Assembly: GCF_036248275.1 (NCBI RefSeq)
Contig: NZ_CP109181.1
Coordinates: 8,246,001 to 8,310,000 of the forward strand
Length of the DNA: 64,000 nt
Reading direction: 5' to 3'
Origin: Streptomyces sp. NBC_01716
Lineage (GTDB): Bacteria > Actinomycetota > Actinomycetes > Streptomycetales > Streptomycetaceae
Part shown: positions 36,108-45,088 of the stretch, one piece after another
How positions within the stretch are numbered: position 1 is the stretch's first letter
How the letters are laid out: each line of letters opens with the position of its first letter
Notes under the pieces: generated by a model
Seen by the model: only the letters and a program-made list of their open reading frames with translations
What the model was told of the DNA's origin: nothing
Database searches by the model: none
Made by a program: the position numbers and the translations under genes

Positions 36108-37165
36108 CCACCGTCGAATCGGCTCCCGCCCCGTCCGGACCCCCCTCGAAGCGGACATCGTTGTCCAAGAACAGGGCGCTGCGCTCGGTGCGCCGGTCCT
36201 TCGATCCCGTCGTCGGCGTCTGGCTCGCCGCACTCGCCGTGACCGTCCTCGGCTGGATCGTCGTCGCCGCCCAGGGCGGGAACTTCCTCACCACCACCAA
36301 CGCCGTCGCGATCCTCCAGAACTGCGTGGCGCTCGGCCTGGTCGCCGTCGGCCAGTCCGCCGTCATCCTCACCGGCTCGCTCGACCTCTCCGTCGCCTAC
36401 CTCATCAGTCTCGGCACGCTCGTCGCCGCCGAGACCATGGCGAGCGGCGGTGTCGTCACCGCCGTGATCGCCGTCCTCACCCTGTCCGTCGCCGTCGGAC
36501 TCGCCAACGGGCTGATCGTCACCGGTCTCAAGGTCAACGCGTTCATCGCCACCCTCGGCATGGCGTTCATCCTGCGCGGCTGGATCGAGGACAACTACAC
36601 CGGACCCGCCGGTGAGGTGCCCGTCTCCTTCCAGCGCCTCGGCTACGACCGTATCGGCCCCGTACCCGTCTCGGTGTTCCTCCTCATCGCCGTGGCGGCC
36701 GTCATGTGGCTCATCACCCGCCGTACCCGACTCGGCCACCACATGTACGCCACCGGCGGCGACGAACACGCCGCCCGGCTCTCCGGCGTACGCACCGGGC
36801 GCACCGTCGTGATCGCCCATGTCCTGTGCTCGCTCTGCGTCGGCGCCGCCGCGCTCTTCCTCGCGGCGCGGCTCGGCGCGGGCGCCCCGTGGGCGGGCAC
36901 CGAGGCACGCTACGACCTGGAGTCGATCGCCGCCGTGGTCCTCGGCGGCACGGCGCTCGCGGGCGGCCGAGGGGGAGTGGCGGGCACCCTCGGCGGCGTG
37001 TTCGTCCTCGCCGTGCTCGACAGCGTGTTCAACCAGCTCTCCGTGGACCCGTTCTTCAAGAACGTCGTACGCGGCGTCGTCATCATCGCCGCCGTCGCCA
37101 TCTACGCCAGACCCGGAAGGACCCCGAAGGCACCGAAGGCCCGGAAGGGAGGGGGCAGCGCATGA
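36104..37165 (+). CDS. Carbohydrate ABC transporter permease, RbsC type (1)
   Basis: 353 aa, about eight to ten membrane helices. Family features: LVAVGQSAVILTGSLDLSVAYLISLGTLVA in the first half, and a C-terminal block with VLGGTALAGGRGGVAGTLGGV. Forms the membrane channel with the second permease. Overlaps the genes on both sides by 4 bp. Confidence 0.92.
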   Translation: MTTVESAPAPSGPPSKRTSLSKNRALRSVRRSFDPVVGVWLAALAVTVLGWIVVAAQGGNFLTTTNAVAILQNCVALGLVAVGQSAVILTGSLDLSVAYLISLGTLVAAETMASGGVVTAVIAVLTLSVAVGLANGLIVTGLKVNAFIATLGMAFILRGWIEDNYTGPAGEVPVSFQRLGYDRIGPVPVSVFLLIAVAAVMWLITRRTRLGHHMYATGGDEHAARLSGVRTGRTVVIAHVLCSLCVGAAALFLAARLGAGAPWAGTEARYDLESIAAVVLGGTALAGGRGGVAGTLGGVFVLAVLDSVFNQLSVDPFFKNVVRGVVIIAAVAIYARPGRTPKAPKARKGGGSA

Positions 37166-38271
37166 GCGCCCCGACCAAGACCCCGAACCCGGCCGAGCCG
37201 GCGAAGGACAGAGCCCCGACGGGCGCCGCCGGCACCCGGATCGTCCGCGCGCTCGGCACCGGAATCCCCGTCTACGCGCTCCTCGCCGTGCTGCTCGTCG
37301 CGCTGCTGATCACCGACCCGGGCTTCTACGAGCCCGACAGCTTCCTCTCCTTCGTCAAGCGCGCCGCGCCGCTGGTGATCCTGGCCGCCGGGCAGTATCT
37401 GGTCATCGTCTGCGGGGAGTTCGACCTCTCCGTCGGAGCGATCGTCACCGCGGGCGTGGTCGTCGCCGCCGAGCTGTACGGCTCCTTCCCCGACGCCCAC
37501 TGGCTGGTGGTCACCGCTGTCCTGCTCGTCGCAGGCGCTCTGGCCGGGCTCGTCAGCGGACTGATCACCACCGTCCTTCGGGTGCCGTCGTTCATCACCA
37601 CCCTCGGCATGATGCTCATCCTCGAAGGCGCCGTCTTCTTCTGGACCGGAGGCTCACCCCAGGGCGTACTGCCCACCGCGTTCCGCCAGTTGGGCCGCGG
37701 CACCGCCTTCGGCTGGCTGCCCTGGGCGGTCGTCGCCTGTCTGGTCGCCGGGACGGTCGCCGTCCTCGTGATGCGCTCCGACTTCGGACGTGCGCTCGTC
37801 GCCACCGGCGACAGCGACCGCGCCGCCGCCCTCGCCGGTGTGCGGGTGATCCGCGTGCGGACCGTCGCCTTCATCCTCTCCGGCGCAGCCGCGGCGCTCG
37901 CCGCCGTCCTCGTCGGAGGGTTCTCCGGAGTCTCCGCACAGGCGGGCAGGGGTTACGAGTTCGAGGCCATCACCGCCGTCGTCCTCGGCGGAGTGGTCCT
38001 CGGCGGCGGCCGGGGCTCGGTGGTCGCCGCCATGGCCGGTGCCTTCTCCCTCCAGGCACTGTTCACCCTGCTCAACCTCCAAGGCGTGTCCGGAGCCCTG
38101 GAGTCCACCGTCCAAGGTGTCATCGTCATCGCCGCGGTCGGCCTCGGAGCCGCCGACTGGTCCCGGCTGCGCCGCCGTCGTACGCCACTCGGCAGCGGGC
38201 CACCAGGCCACGCACCACCGGACCGTACGCACCCCACCGGTACGCACCCCTCGGGAGGAACACCCTCATGA
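37162..38271 (+). CDS. Carbohydrate ABC transporter permease, RbsC type (2)
   Basis: 369 aa, with the same fold as the preceding permease: AAGQYLVIVCGEFDLSVGAIV and VVLGGVVLGGGRGSVVAAMAG. RbsC-type importers often use a homodimer; two different permease genes here imply a heterodimer. Starts at ATGA overlapping the first permease and ends overlapping the binding-protein gene the same way. A disordered Thr/Pro/His-rich tail of about 30 residues follows the last helix. Confidence 0.92.
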   Translation: MSAPTKTPNPAEPAKDRAPTGAAGTRIVRALGTGIPVYALLAVLLVALLITDPGFYEPDSFLSFVKRAAPLVILAAGQYLVIVCGEFDLSVGAIVTAGVVVAAELYGSFPDAHWLVVTAVLLVAGALAGLVSGLITTVLRVPSFITTLGMMLILEGAVFFWTGGSPQGVLPTAFRQLGRGTAFGWLPWAVVACLVAGTVAVLVMRSDFGRALVATGDSDRAAALAGVRVIRVRTVAFILSGAAAALAAVLVGGFSGVSAQAGRGYEFEAITAVVLGGVVLGGGRGSVVAAMAGAFSLQALFTLLNLQGVSGALESTVQGVIVIAAVGLGAADWSRLRRRRTPLGSGPPGHAPPDRTHPTGTHPSGGTPS

Positions 38272-39488
38272 CCCTCATCCGTACCGTCCGCGGACGCGCG
38301 CTCGCCGCGGGCGCGGCGCTGCTCGGCGCCGTACTCGTCACCTCCTGCACGAGCGACGCGCCCCCCGAGTCTCCGCCGGCCGCGTCGGGCAGCGGGAGCA
38401 CGGCGGACGCGGGCACCGGGAAACAGTCCACGTTCTTCGAACAGGCGGAGTACGACCGCCAGTTGGCCCTTGCCGGCGAGACGCCCGAGGGGCCGGCTGG
38501 CAAACCGTGGGAGCAGATGCTCAACCCGCAGATGGTCGACACCTCCCAGTACAAGACGGCCGACCCGGGCGGCATCGAACTCTGCTTCTCCAACGCCGGT
38601 GTCTTCAACCCCTGGCGGCAGGTGGGGCTGAAGAACATGCGCGCCGAGGTGAAACTCCACAAGGAGATCACCAAGTTCACCGTCCTGGACGCCCAGGGCA
38701 AGGACGACAAGCAGATCTCCGACATCCAGGAGCTGTCCGCCCGCGGCTGCGACGCGCTGATCGTCTCGCCGAACACGACGGCCACCCTCACCCCCGCCGT
38801 GAAGCAGGCCTGCGGCAAGCTGCCGGTCGTCGTCTTCGACCGGGGCGTGGAGACCGACTGCGCCGTCACCTTCGTCAACCCGATCGGCGGCTACGCGTAC
38901 GGCGCGGTGGCGGCCGACTTCCTCGTCGAGAAGGTCAAGCCGAAGGGCAAGATCCTCGCGCTGCGCATCTCGCCCGGCGTGGACGTCCTGGAGACCCGCT
39001 GGTCGGCGGCGAAGGTCGCCTTCGACAAGAGTGAACTCGACGTCGTGGACGTGAAGTTCACCGACGGTGACCCCGCGAAGGCCAAGTCGATCGTGACCGA
39101 CGCGCTCACCCGGCACGGCGACATCGACGGTGTGTGGATGGACTCCGGGGCCACGGCCGTCGCCGCCGTCGAGGCATTCGAGGACGCGGGCAAGGACGTA
39201 CCGCCCATCACCGGCGAGGACCAGCAGGACTTCCTCCAGGCGTGGCAGGACAAGGACCTCACGGCGATAGCCCCCGCGTACCCGACCTTCCAGTGGCGTA
39301 CGCCGGTGATCGCCGCGCTGAACATCCTCAAGGGCCAGAAGGTGCCCAAGGAGTGGAAGCTGCCGCAGCCCACCATCACCCAGGAGAATCTCGCGGACTA
39401 TCTCAAGCCCGGTATGCCGCCGCTGCATTACGCGATGTGCGGGTGCGAGTCGATGCCCGGCTTCCCGAAGGACTGGGGCGGCAAGTGA
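38268..39488 (+). CDS. Sugar-binding lipoprotein of ABC transporter
   Basis: 406 aa. Lipoprotein signal with lipobox LVTSC (Cys about residue 27), then a Ser/Gly linker and a periplasmic-binding-protein type 1 fold of the RbsB class (about residues 95-390). Typical stretches are ELCFSNAGVFNPWRQ, ARGCDALIVSPN and the effector-loop-like PVVVFDRGVE. Membrane-anchored capture of the sugar for the two permeases. GGGAGG precedes the ATG, which overlaps the upstream stop. Confidence 0.92.
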   Translation: MTLIRTVRGRALAAGAALLGAVLVTSCTSDAPPESPPAASGSGSTADAGTGKQSTFFEQAEYDRQLALAGETPEGPAGKPWEQMLNPQMVDTSQYKTADPGGIELCFSNAGVFNPWRQVGLKNMRAEVKLHKEITKFTVLDAQGKDDKQISDIQELSARGCDALIVSPNTTATLTPAVKQACGKLPVVVFDRGVETDCAVTFVNPIGGYAYGAVAADFLVEKVKPKGKILALRISPGVDVLETRWSAAKVAFDKSELDVVDVKFTDGDPAKAKSIVTDALTRHGDIDGVWMDSGATAVAAVEAFEDAGKDVPPITGEDQQDFLQAWQDKDLTAIAPAYPTFQWRTPVIAALNILKGQKVPKEWKLPQPTITQENLADYLKPGMPPLHYAMCGCESMPGFPKDWGGK

Positions 39489-40381
39489 CGGCGCGGGCCG
39501 GGACGTCACCCGCACTCCCGCCGTTCGCGCTCGGCGCCAACCCATGGATCTGGCACTCACCGGTCGACGGGGAAGCCCTGGCCCGAACGCTGCCACGACT
39601 GGCCGCCTGGGGCTTCGACTGCGTCGAACTCCCGCTGGAGACGGCCGACGACTGGGAGCCCGCCGCCGCGTCGAAGCTGCTGGACGCGACCGGGCTCGCC
39701 CCGGCCGCCGTCGTCGCCGTCATGCCGCCGGGCCGCGATCTCGTGGCGACCGATCCCGCGACCGTACGCACCACGCGGGACTATCTGCGGCGCTGTGTCG
39801 ACGCCGCCCACGCGATCGGGGCGCCCGTCGTGGCAGGACCGGTCTACACGGCCGTCGGGCGCTCCTGGCGCATGACGGACGGCGAGCGGGCGGCGGCCTG
39901 GGCAGAGTGGCGTGAGCACATCGCGCCCGTCGTCGCGCACGCACGGCAGGCGGGGGTGACGATCGCCGTCGAGCCGCTGAACCGGTACGAGACGAGTCTG
40001 CTCAACACCGTCGCCCAGTGCCTGGAAGCCATGACCGGCCTGGACCCGGCGGGCATCGGCATCGCGCTCGACGTCTACCACCAGAACATCGAGGAGCGCG
40101 GTCTGCCCGGCGCCGTACGGGAGGCGGGGGACCGAGTCGTCCATGTCCAGGTGTGCGCCAACGACCGGGGCGCGCCCGGCGCCGACCATCTCGACTGGCC
40201 CGGCTTTCTGACCGCGCTCGCGAACGGCGGCTACCGGGGGCCGCTCTGCATCGAGTCCTTCACCGCGCACAACGACGCGATCGCGGTCGCAGCCTCCGTC
40301 TGGCGTCCGCTCGCGGCCAGTCAGGATTCGCTCGCCACCGACGGTCTGGCGTTCCTGCGCCGGGTTCTCGCCGGCGGCTGA
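39485..40381 (+). CDS. Sugar phosphate isomerase/epimerase (xylose isomerase-like TIM barrel)
   Basis: 298 aa, GTG start overlapping the binding-protein stop (GTGA). The fold and motifs (GANPWIWHSP, FDCVELPLE, TIAVEPLNRYETSLLNT, IALDVYHQNIEE, VHVQVCANDRG) match the D-tagatose/D-psicose 3-epimerase and hydroxypyruvate-isomerase-like family. The metal-binding Glu is in VEPLN, Asp/His in LDVYH, and the second Glu in CIESF. Likely epimerises or isomerises the imported sugar. The exact sugar is unknown; this enzyme type and the ROK/RbsABC setting point to a free or ketose sugar rather than a glycoside. Confidence 0.87.
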   Translation: MTARAGTSPALPPFALGANPWIWHSPVDGEALARTLPRLAAWGFDCVELPLETADDWEPAAASKLLDATGLAPAAVVAVMPPGRDLVATDPATVRTTRDYLRRCVDAAHAIGAPVVAGPVYTAVGRSWRMTDGERAAAWAEWREHIAPVVAHARQAGVTIAVEPLNRYETSLLNTVAQCLEAMTGLDPAGIGIALDVYHQNIEERGLPGAVREAGDRVVHVQVCANDRGAPGADHLDWPGFLTALANGGYRGPLCIESFTAHNDAIAVAASVWRPLAASQDSLATDGLAFLRRVLAGG

Positions 40382-40441
40382 GCACCGCCCGGCGGGCCGG
40401 GAACCGACCGACCGCTCCATCCCCCCAGAGAGGATCGGAAG

Positions 40442-43400
40442 ATGAAATGGCATGCGCATGACAGTGACCATGGCAGAGGGCAGCCCGGAGACCGTGGCGG
40501 GAAACGGCGTGGGAGAGCGCTCCGAAGAGCGTTCGTCGCCGCGGTCGGCGCCCTGCTGCTCGCCCTGACCGCCCTGCCCACCGGCGCCGGAGCCGCCGAG
40601 AAGGATCCCGCCTTCAAGGCCCTGCTCTTCACCCGCGCCGTCGGCTACGTCCACGGATCCATCCCGAACGGCATCACGATGTTCGAGGAGGAGGCCGCCG
40701 AGAACGGCTTCGAGATCGTCCAGAGCGACGACCCCACCGTCTTCAGCGACGACAACCTCGCGCAGTACGACGCGATCGTGATGCTCCAGAACTCCGGCAT
40801 GGTCTGGGACACCGAGGACCAGCGCCAGGCCATGAAGACGTTCGTCCAGAGCGGCAAGGGCATCGTCGCCATCCACAACACCCTCGACATGGGCGTCGAG
40901 GAGGCCTTCCCCTGGTGGGACGAGACCATCAACGGCGGCGCCCACATGCCCACTCACTCGCCCGGCGTGCTCCAGGGCACGGCCAAGGTCGCCGACCAGG
41001 TCCACCCCTCCACCAAGGGACTGCCCGAGCGCTGGGAGCGCCCGGAGGAGTGGTACAACTTCGACGAGAACCCCCGCGGTGACGTCCATGTCCTGGTCAC
41101 CGCAGACGAGACGACATACAACCCCGGCCCCGACGCCATGGGCGCCGACCACCCCATCTCCTGGTGCCGCAGTACCGAGGGCGGCAAGGTCTGGGCCACC
41201 GCCATGGGCCATGACGCCCCCGCCTACGACGAAGAGGCCTTCCGCGACCACGTCGTCGGCGGACTCCAGTGGGCGGCGGGCCAGAAGCCCGGCGACTGCG
41301 GCGGCACCGACTGGGGCGCCTACGAGAAGGTCACCCTCGACGACAACACCGCCGACCCGATGGAGCTCGATGTCGCGGACGACGGCCGTGCCGTCTACGC
41401 GCAGCGGGGCGGCGAACTGAAGATCTTCGACCCCGCCTCCCACTCCACCGTCACCGCGGGCAAGCTCGACGTCTACACCGGCGGCGAGGACGGCCTCGTC
41501 GGCATGGAACTCGACCCCGACTTCGCGAAGAACAACTGGATCTATCTCTACTACGCGCCGGCCGCCGAGACCAAGGACGTCAACCGGCTCTCCCGCTTCA
41601 CCCTCAAAGGCAACACCCTCGACCTGAACAGCGAGAAGAAGCTCCTCGACGTCCCCGCCTACCGCTCCCGCACCTTCACCGAGCCCGGACACACCGGCGG
41701 CGCGGTCGAGTTCGGCCCCGACGGCACCCTGTACCTCGGCGTCGGCGACGACGTACCGCCCAACCTCGACCCCGACTGGCAGGGCTACGCCCCCATCGAC
41801 TGGCGGCCCGGCAAAGAGATGCTCGACGCCGCGCGCACCGCGGGCAACACCAACGACCTCCGCGGCAAGCTGCTGCGTATCAAGCCCAAGAGCAGCGGCG
41901 GCTACACCATCCCCAAGGGCAACCTCTTCGCCAAGGGCACCGCCAAGACCCGTCCCGAGATCTACGCGATGGGCTTCCGCAACCCGTTCCGCTTCACCGT
42001 CGACCGGGAGACGGGCTACGTGCACGTCGCCGACTACGGCCCGGACCGCGGACTGCCCACCACCGACCGGGGCCCCGAGGGCCTGGTCGAGTACAACGTC
42101 CTCAAGAAGCCGGCGAACCTCGGCTGGCCGTTCTGCCACGGCGACAACCAGGCGTACGCGCCGTACAACCCGGACACCGAGGAGATCGGCGCGAAGTTCG
42201 ACTGCGCCAACCCGACGAACCCCTCGCCCAACAACACGGGCCTCACCAAATTGCCGCCGATCCAGCAGCCCGAACTCTGGTACGGCTACGGCGTGTCCGA
42301 GCGGTTCCCGGAGATGGGCGAGGGCGGCTCGGCCCCGATGGGCGGACCGGTCTACCGCTACGACGCCGACAACCCCTCGGAGACGAAGTTCCCCGAGTAC
42401 TTCGACGGCGCGAGCTTCCTCTACGAGTGGTCACGCAACTACATCAAGGAAGTCCGCTTCGACAAGGACGAGAAGCTCCTCAAGGTCAACGACTTCATGG
42501 ACTCGGTGGCGTTCAAGAGCCCCATGGACATGACGTTCGGGCCCGACGGTTCGCTCTACGTCCTGGAGTGGGGCAGCGAGTTCGGCGGCGGCAACAACGA
42601 CTCCGGGCTCTACCGCATCGACTACGCCCAGGGGCGCCGGAGCCCCGTCGCCAAGGCAGCCGCCTCCGTCACCGACGGACCGCTCCCGCTCGAAGTGGAC
42701 TTCTCCAGCGCGGGCAGCGCCGATCCGGACGGCGACGCGCTGACCTACGAGTGGGACTTCGACGGAGACGGCACCTACGACTCCACCGACGAGAACGCCA
42801 CCCACACCTACACCCAGGCGGGCGAGTTCAGCGCCCAGCTGAAGGTCACCGACTCCACCGGGAAGTCCGGCTTCGCCAACGTGCCCATCACCGCGGGCAA
42901 CACCACCCCGAAGGTCACCATCGACATCCCCGTCAACGGCAAACTCATCGAGTTCGGCGACCAGATCCCGTACAAGATCACCGTCACCGATCCGGAGGAC
43001 GGGACCGTCGACTGCTCCAAGGTCACCATCAACCCGGCACTCGGGCACGACGAGCACGAGCACCCCACCAACGACATCCCCGGGTGCGAGGGCACCGTCG
43101 ACACCGGTGACCTCGGCGGCCATCCCGAGGGCGCCGACCTCACCTACGTACTCAACGCCAAGTACACCGACGGCGGCGGGGCCGGGGCACCGGCGCTCAC
43201 CGGCTACGGGCGTGCCGTCCTGCAACCGAAGCTCAAGCAGGCCGAGTACTACGACGACCAGTCGGGCACACGCGTCGTCGACCAGGCGGGCGCCGCCAAC
43301 GGCAAACGCATCGGTGACATCAGCAACGGCGACTGGGTGGCCTTCGAACCGATGAGCGTGGAAGGCATCGACTCGGTGCGCTACCAGATCTCGTCCCCGT

Positions 43401-43615
43401 ACGGAGTCGGCGCGATCGAACTGCGCGCCGGCGCGCCGGACGGCGAACTGCTCGCCACCACCCCGATCCCCAACACCGGGGACTGGGACGTGTATCAGCC
43501 GACCGATCCGGTACCGGTGAAGGCCCACCCGGGCACTCACAAGCTCTATCTCGTCTTCACGTCACCGCAGAACAATTCGTTCGACGTGGACACGGTCGAG
43601 TTCGCCGGACCGTAG
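40442..43615 (+). CDS. Large secreted ThuA / PQQ-type sugar dehydrogenase / PKD / CBM6 protein
   Basis: 1057 aa. Signal peptide (hydrophobic stretch about residues 30-50). ThuA-like domain (about 57-275): KALLFTRAVGYVHGSI, then VAIHNTLDM, GVLQGTAKVAD and ISWCRSTEGGKVWATAMGHD. Glucose/sorbosone dehydrogenase-type beta-propeller (about 295-725): EDGLVGMELDPDF, GHTGGAVEFGPDGTLYLGVGDD, LRGKLLRIKP, YAMGFRNPFRFTVD. PKD domain (about 735-825), a beta-domain, and a C-terminal CBM6-like module (about 925-1055). It follows the sugar operon by 60 bp. It probably binds a polysaccharide and oxidises or releases sugar outside the cell for that importer. The coupling is inference. Confidence 0.88.
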   Translation: MKWHAHDSDHGRGQPGDRGGKRRGRALRRAFVAAVGALLLALTALPTGAGAAEKDPAFKALLFTRAVGYVHGSIPNGITMFEEEAAENGFEIVQSDDPTVFSDDNLAQYDAIVMLQNSGMVWDTEDQRQAMKTFVQSGKGIVAIHNTLDMGVEEAFPWWDETINGGAHMPTHSPGVLQGTAKVADQVHPSTKGLPERWERPEEWYNFDENPRGDVHVLVTADETTYNPGPDAMGADHPISWCRSTEGGKVWATAMGHDAPAYDEEAFRDHVVGGLQWAAGQKPGDCGGTDWGAYEKVTLDDNTADPMELDVADDGRAVYAQRGGELKIFDPASHSTVTAGKLDVYTGGEDGLVGMELDPDFAKNNWIYLYYAPAAETKDVNRLSRFTLKGNTLDLNSEKKLLDVPAYRSRTFTEPGHTGGAVEFGPDGTLYLGVGDDVPPNLDPDWQGYAPIDWRPGKEMLDAARTAGNTNDLRGKLLRIKPKSSGGYTIPKGNLFAKGTAKTRPEIYAMGFRNPFRFTVDRETGYVHVADYGPDRGLPTTDRGPEGLVEYNVLKKPANLGWPFCHGDNQAYAPYNPDTEEIGAKFDCANPTNPSPNNTGLTKLPPIQQPELWYGYGVSERFPEMGEGGSAPMGGPVYRYDADNPSETKFPEYFDGASFLYEWSRNYIKEVRFDKDEKLLKVNDFMDSVAFKSPMDMTFGPDGSLYVLEWGSEFGGGNNDSGLYRIDYAQGRRSPVAKAAASVTDGPLPLEVDFSSAGSADPDGDALTYEWDFDGDGTYDSTDENATHTYTQAGEFSAQLKVTDSTGKSGFANVPITAGNTTPKVTIDIPVNGKLIEFGDQIPYKITVTDPEDGTVDCSKVTINPALGHDEHEHPTNDIPGCEGTVDTGDLGGHPEGADLTYVLNAKYTDGGGAGAPALTGYGRAVLQPKLKQAEYYDDQSGTRVVDQAGAANGKRIGDISNGDWVAFEPMSVEGIDSVRYQISSPYGVGAIELRAGAPDGELLATTPIPNTGDWDVYQPTDPVPVKAHPGTHKLYLVFTSPQNNSFDVDTVEFAGP

Positions 43616-43647
43616 GGACCGACGGTCCCGAGGAACCCGAAGACGCA

Positions 43648-43685
43648 CGTCGCGCGCCCGGTGTGTCGGCACCGGGCGCGCGACG
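43648..43685. terminator. Very strong bidirectional terminator
   Basis: Perfect 16-bp stem (43648-43663 with 43670-43685; core GTCGCGCGCCCGGTG) and 6-nt loop between the convergent ThuA-fusion and phosphotransferase genes. Confidence 0.88.
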
Positions 43686-43735
43686 CGCCGCTCCAACGGC
43701 CCGGCCACGCGGATCAGCCGGAGACCTGCCGGAGA

Positions 43736-44857
43736 TCAGCGGGTCCCGACCGCGGCCCGCACGGCACGGCGGGCCATCGCACAGTCCTCGTGCAGCCGCC
43801 GCAGCAGCAGCCGCTGCTCCTCGCCCGTCGGCGCCGCACCCTGCGCGGGCCGGCTCGCCCCGGCGGCGGGCGCCTCGCGCATGGTGCGCTGCACCGCCGT
43901 CTCGTACTTACGGATCTCCCCGGTCAGCACCAGCATCAGATTGACCAGGAATGCGTCCCGGTCCGCCGTACTCCTGACCTGCGCGAGCTTGCTGATCTGC
44001 TGGCGTGCCAGCGGGTTGTTCCCGAGCACCATCCACAGCGTCGCCAGGTCGTACCCGGGCAGATACCAGCCCGCGTGCTCCCAGTCGACCAGCACCGCCC
44101 CCGCCGGTGACAGCAGCATGTTGGAGAGCAGCGCGTCACCGTGGCAGAACTGCCGCATGCCCGGGCGCCCCAGACCACGCAGCAGCGTCTGGAGATCCCC
44201 CAGGTCCCGGTCGGTGAAGAGACCGAGCTCGTGGTAACGGGTGATCCGCGACGCGTAGTCGAGACCGGCGACGAACATGTCGCCAGGCGGACGCCAGGTG
44301 TTGAGCCGGGTCACCGCGCCCAGCACGGCCCGTACGTCGGCGCGCGGGGGAGCCTCGACGGGGTGCCGCGACAGGGCCGCTGCCCGGCCCGGCATCCGCT
44401 CGACCACCAGCGTGCAGTTGTCGGGATCGGCGGCGATCAGCCGGGGGGCCCGTACCGGCGGACGGTGCCGCACGAACGAGCGGTAAGTGGCTATCTCGTG
44501 CCGGAAGCTCTCGGCCCACGCGGGTGACTGGTCCACCAGACACTTGGCCACCGCGGTCGTCCGCCCGGTCGTCCCGACCAGCAGCACCGAGCGGCCGCTG
44601 CGCCGCAGCACCTGCACCGGGTTGAACTCCGGACAGATCCGGTGCACCGCGGCGACGGCCATCCTCAACTGCGCGCCCTGCGGGCCCGACAGATCCAGTC
44701 GCCCGCCGAGCGGCCCGCCGGCCGTGGCCACCGGACGCCTGGTCCGGCCGGCATGGGTGGGGTCGAGATACGGTCCGCCGCCGGCGGCGGGAGGCCGCTG
44801 CTGACGGGGCGGGACGGTCACGGAGGACGATGCTGTGTACGACGACGTTGTGTACAT
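43736..44857 (-). CDS. Aminoglycoside phosphotransferase-fold (APH) kinase
   Basis: 373 aa. After a disordered N-terminus (about 60 residues, Ser/Pro/Gly-rich), a protein-kinase-like small-molecule kinase domain. The ATP-binding Lys is in TTAVAKCLVD (about residue 105), the catalytic Brenner motif is HGDALLSNMLL (about 250), and the metal-binding Asp is in VLVDWEHAGWYLPGYDLATLW. Family members phosphorylate aminoglycosides, choline, homoserine or other alcohols; there is nothing here to specify the substrate. The ATG at 44857 has GAAGGGA upstream. Divergent from the NsdA/NsdB-family gene. Confidence 0.85.
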   Translation of the reverse strand: MYTTSSYTASSSVTVPPRQQRPPAAGGGPYLDPTHAGRTRRPVATAGGPLGGRLDLSGPQGAQLRMAVAAVHRICPEFNPVQVLRRSGRSVLLVGTTGRTTAVAKCLVDQSPAWAESFRHEIATYRSFVRHRPPVRAPRLIAADPDNCTLVVERMPGRAAALSRHPVEAPPRADVRAVLGAVTRLNTWRPPGDMFVAGLDYASRITRYHELGLFTDRDLGDLQTLLRGLGRPGMRQFCHGDALLSNMLLSPAGAVLVDWEHAGWYLPGYDLATLWMVLGNNPLARQQISKLAQVRSTADRDAFLVNLMLVLTGEIRKYETAVQRTMREAPAAGASRPAQGAAPTGEEQRLLLRRLHEDCAMARRAVRAAVGTR

Positions 44858-45017
44858 GGGCCAACGGATCCCTTCGTGTACCGACGAATTCCGCGCCACC
44901 CGTCCCGGCGGTCCTTCCGCACCCTGGGGAATGTGATCGGAACCCCCGGGGCGGGGTGGCGCGTTCCTACACGACACCCGGTCACGGGTGGCACACCACG
45001 TAGCGCACCCTGGCGAA

Positions 45018-45061
45018 GCCTGGCGATTAGTCGCCAGGCATCTGACAGGGGGTTACTGTCA
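45018..45061. promoter_or_regulatory. Two adjacent inverted repeats upstream of NsdA/B-family gene
   Basis: GCCTGGCGA (45018-45026)-TTAG-TCGCCAGGC (45031-45039) is a perfect 9-bp palindrome, preceded by an extra direct copy of CCTGGCGA at 45009-45016. Next comes TGACAG (45043-45048)-N7-CTGTCA (45056-45061). Both lie 28-71 bp before the GTG start. Operators or an RNA structure; unproven. Confidence 0.55.
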
Positions 45062-45088
45062 ACTCAGCCGAGAACCTGGGGGCTTGAC

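Noticed and set aside
39557..42139. 860-codon minus-strand open frame opposite the epimerase and ThuA-fusion genes
   Set aside because: Spans two well-supported plus-strand genes, has low-complexity Gly/Val/Arg composition and no domain.
45018..45039. tRNA or small structured RNA at the palindrome
   Set aside because: Only a single 9-bp stem with a 4-nt loop; no cloverleaf or T-loop sequence.
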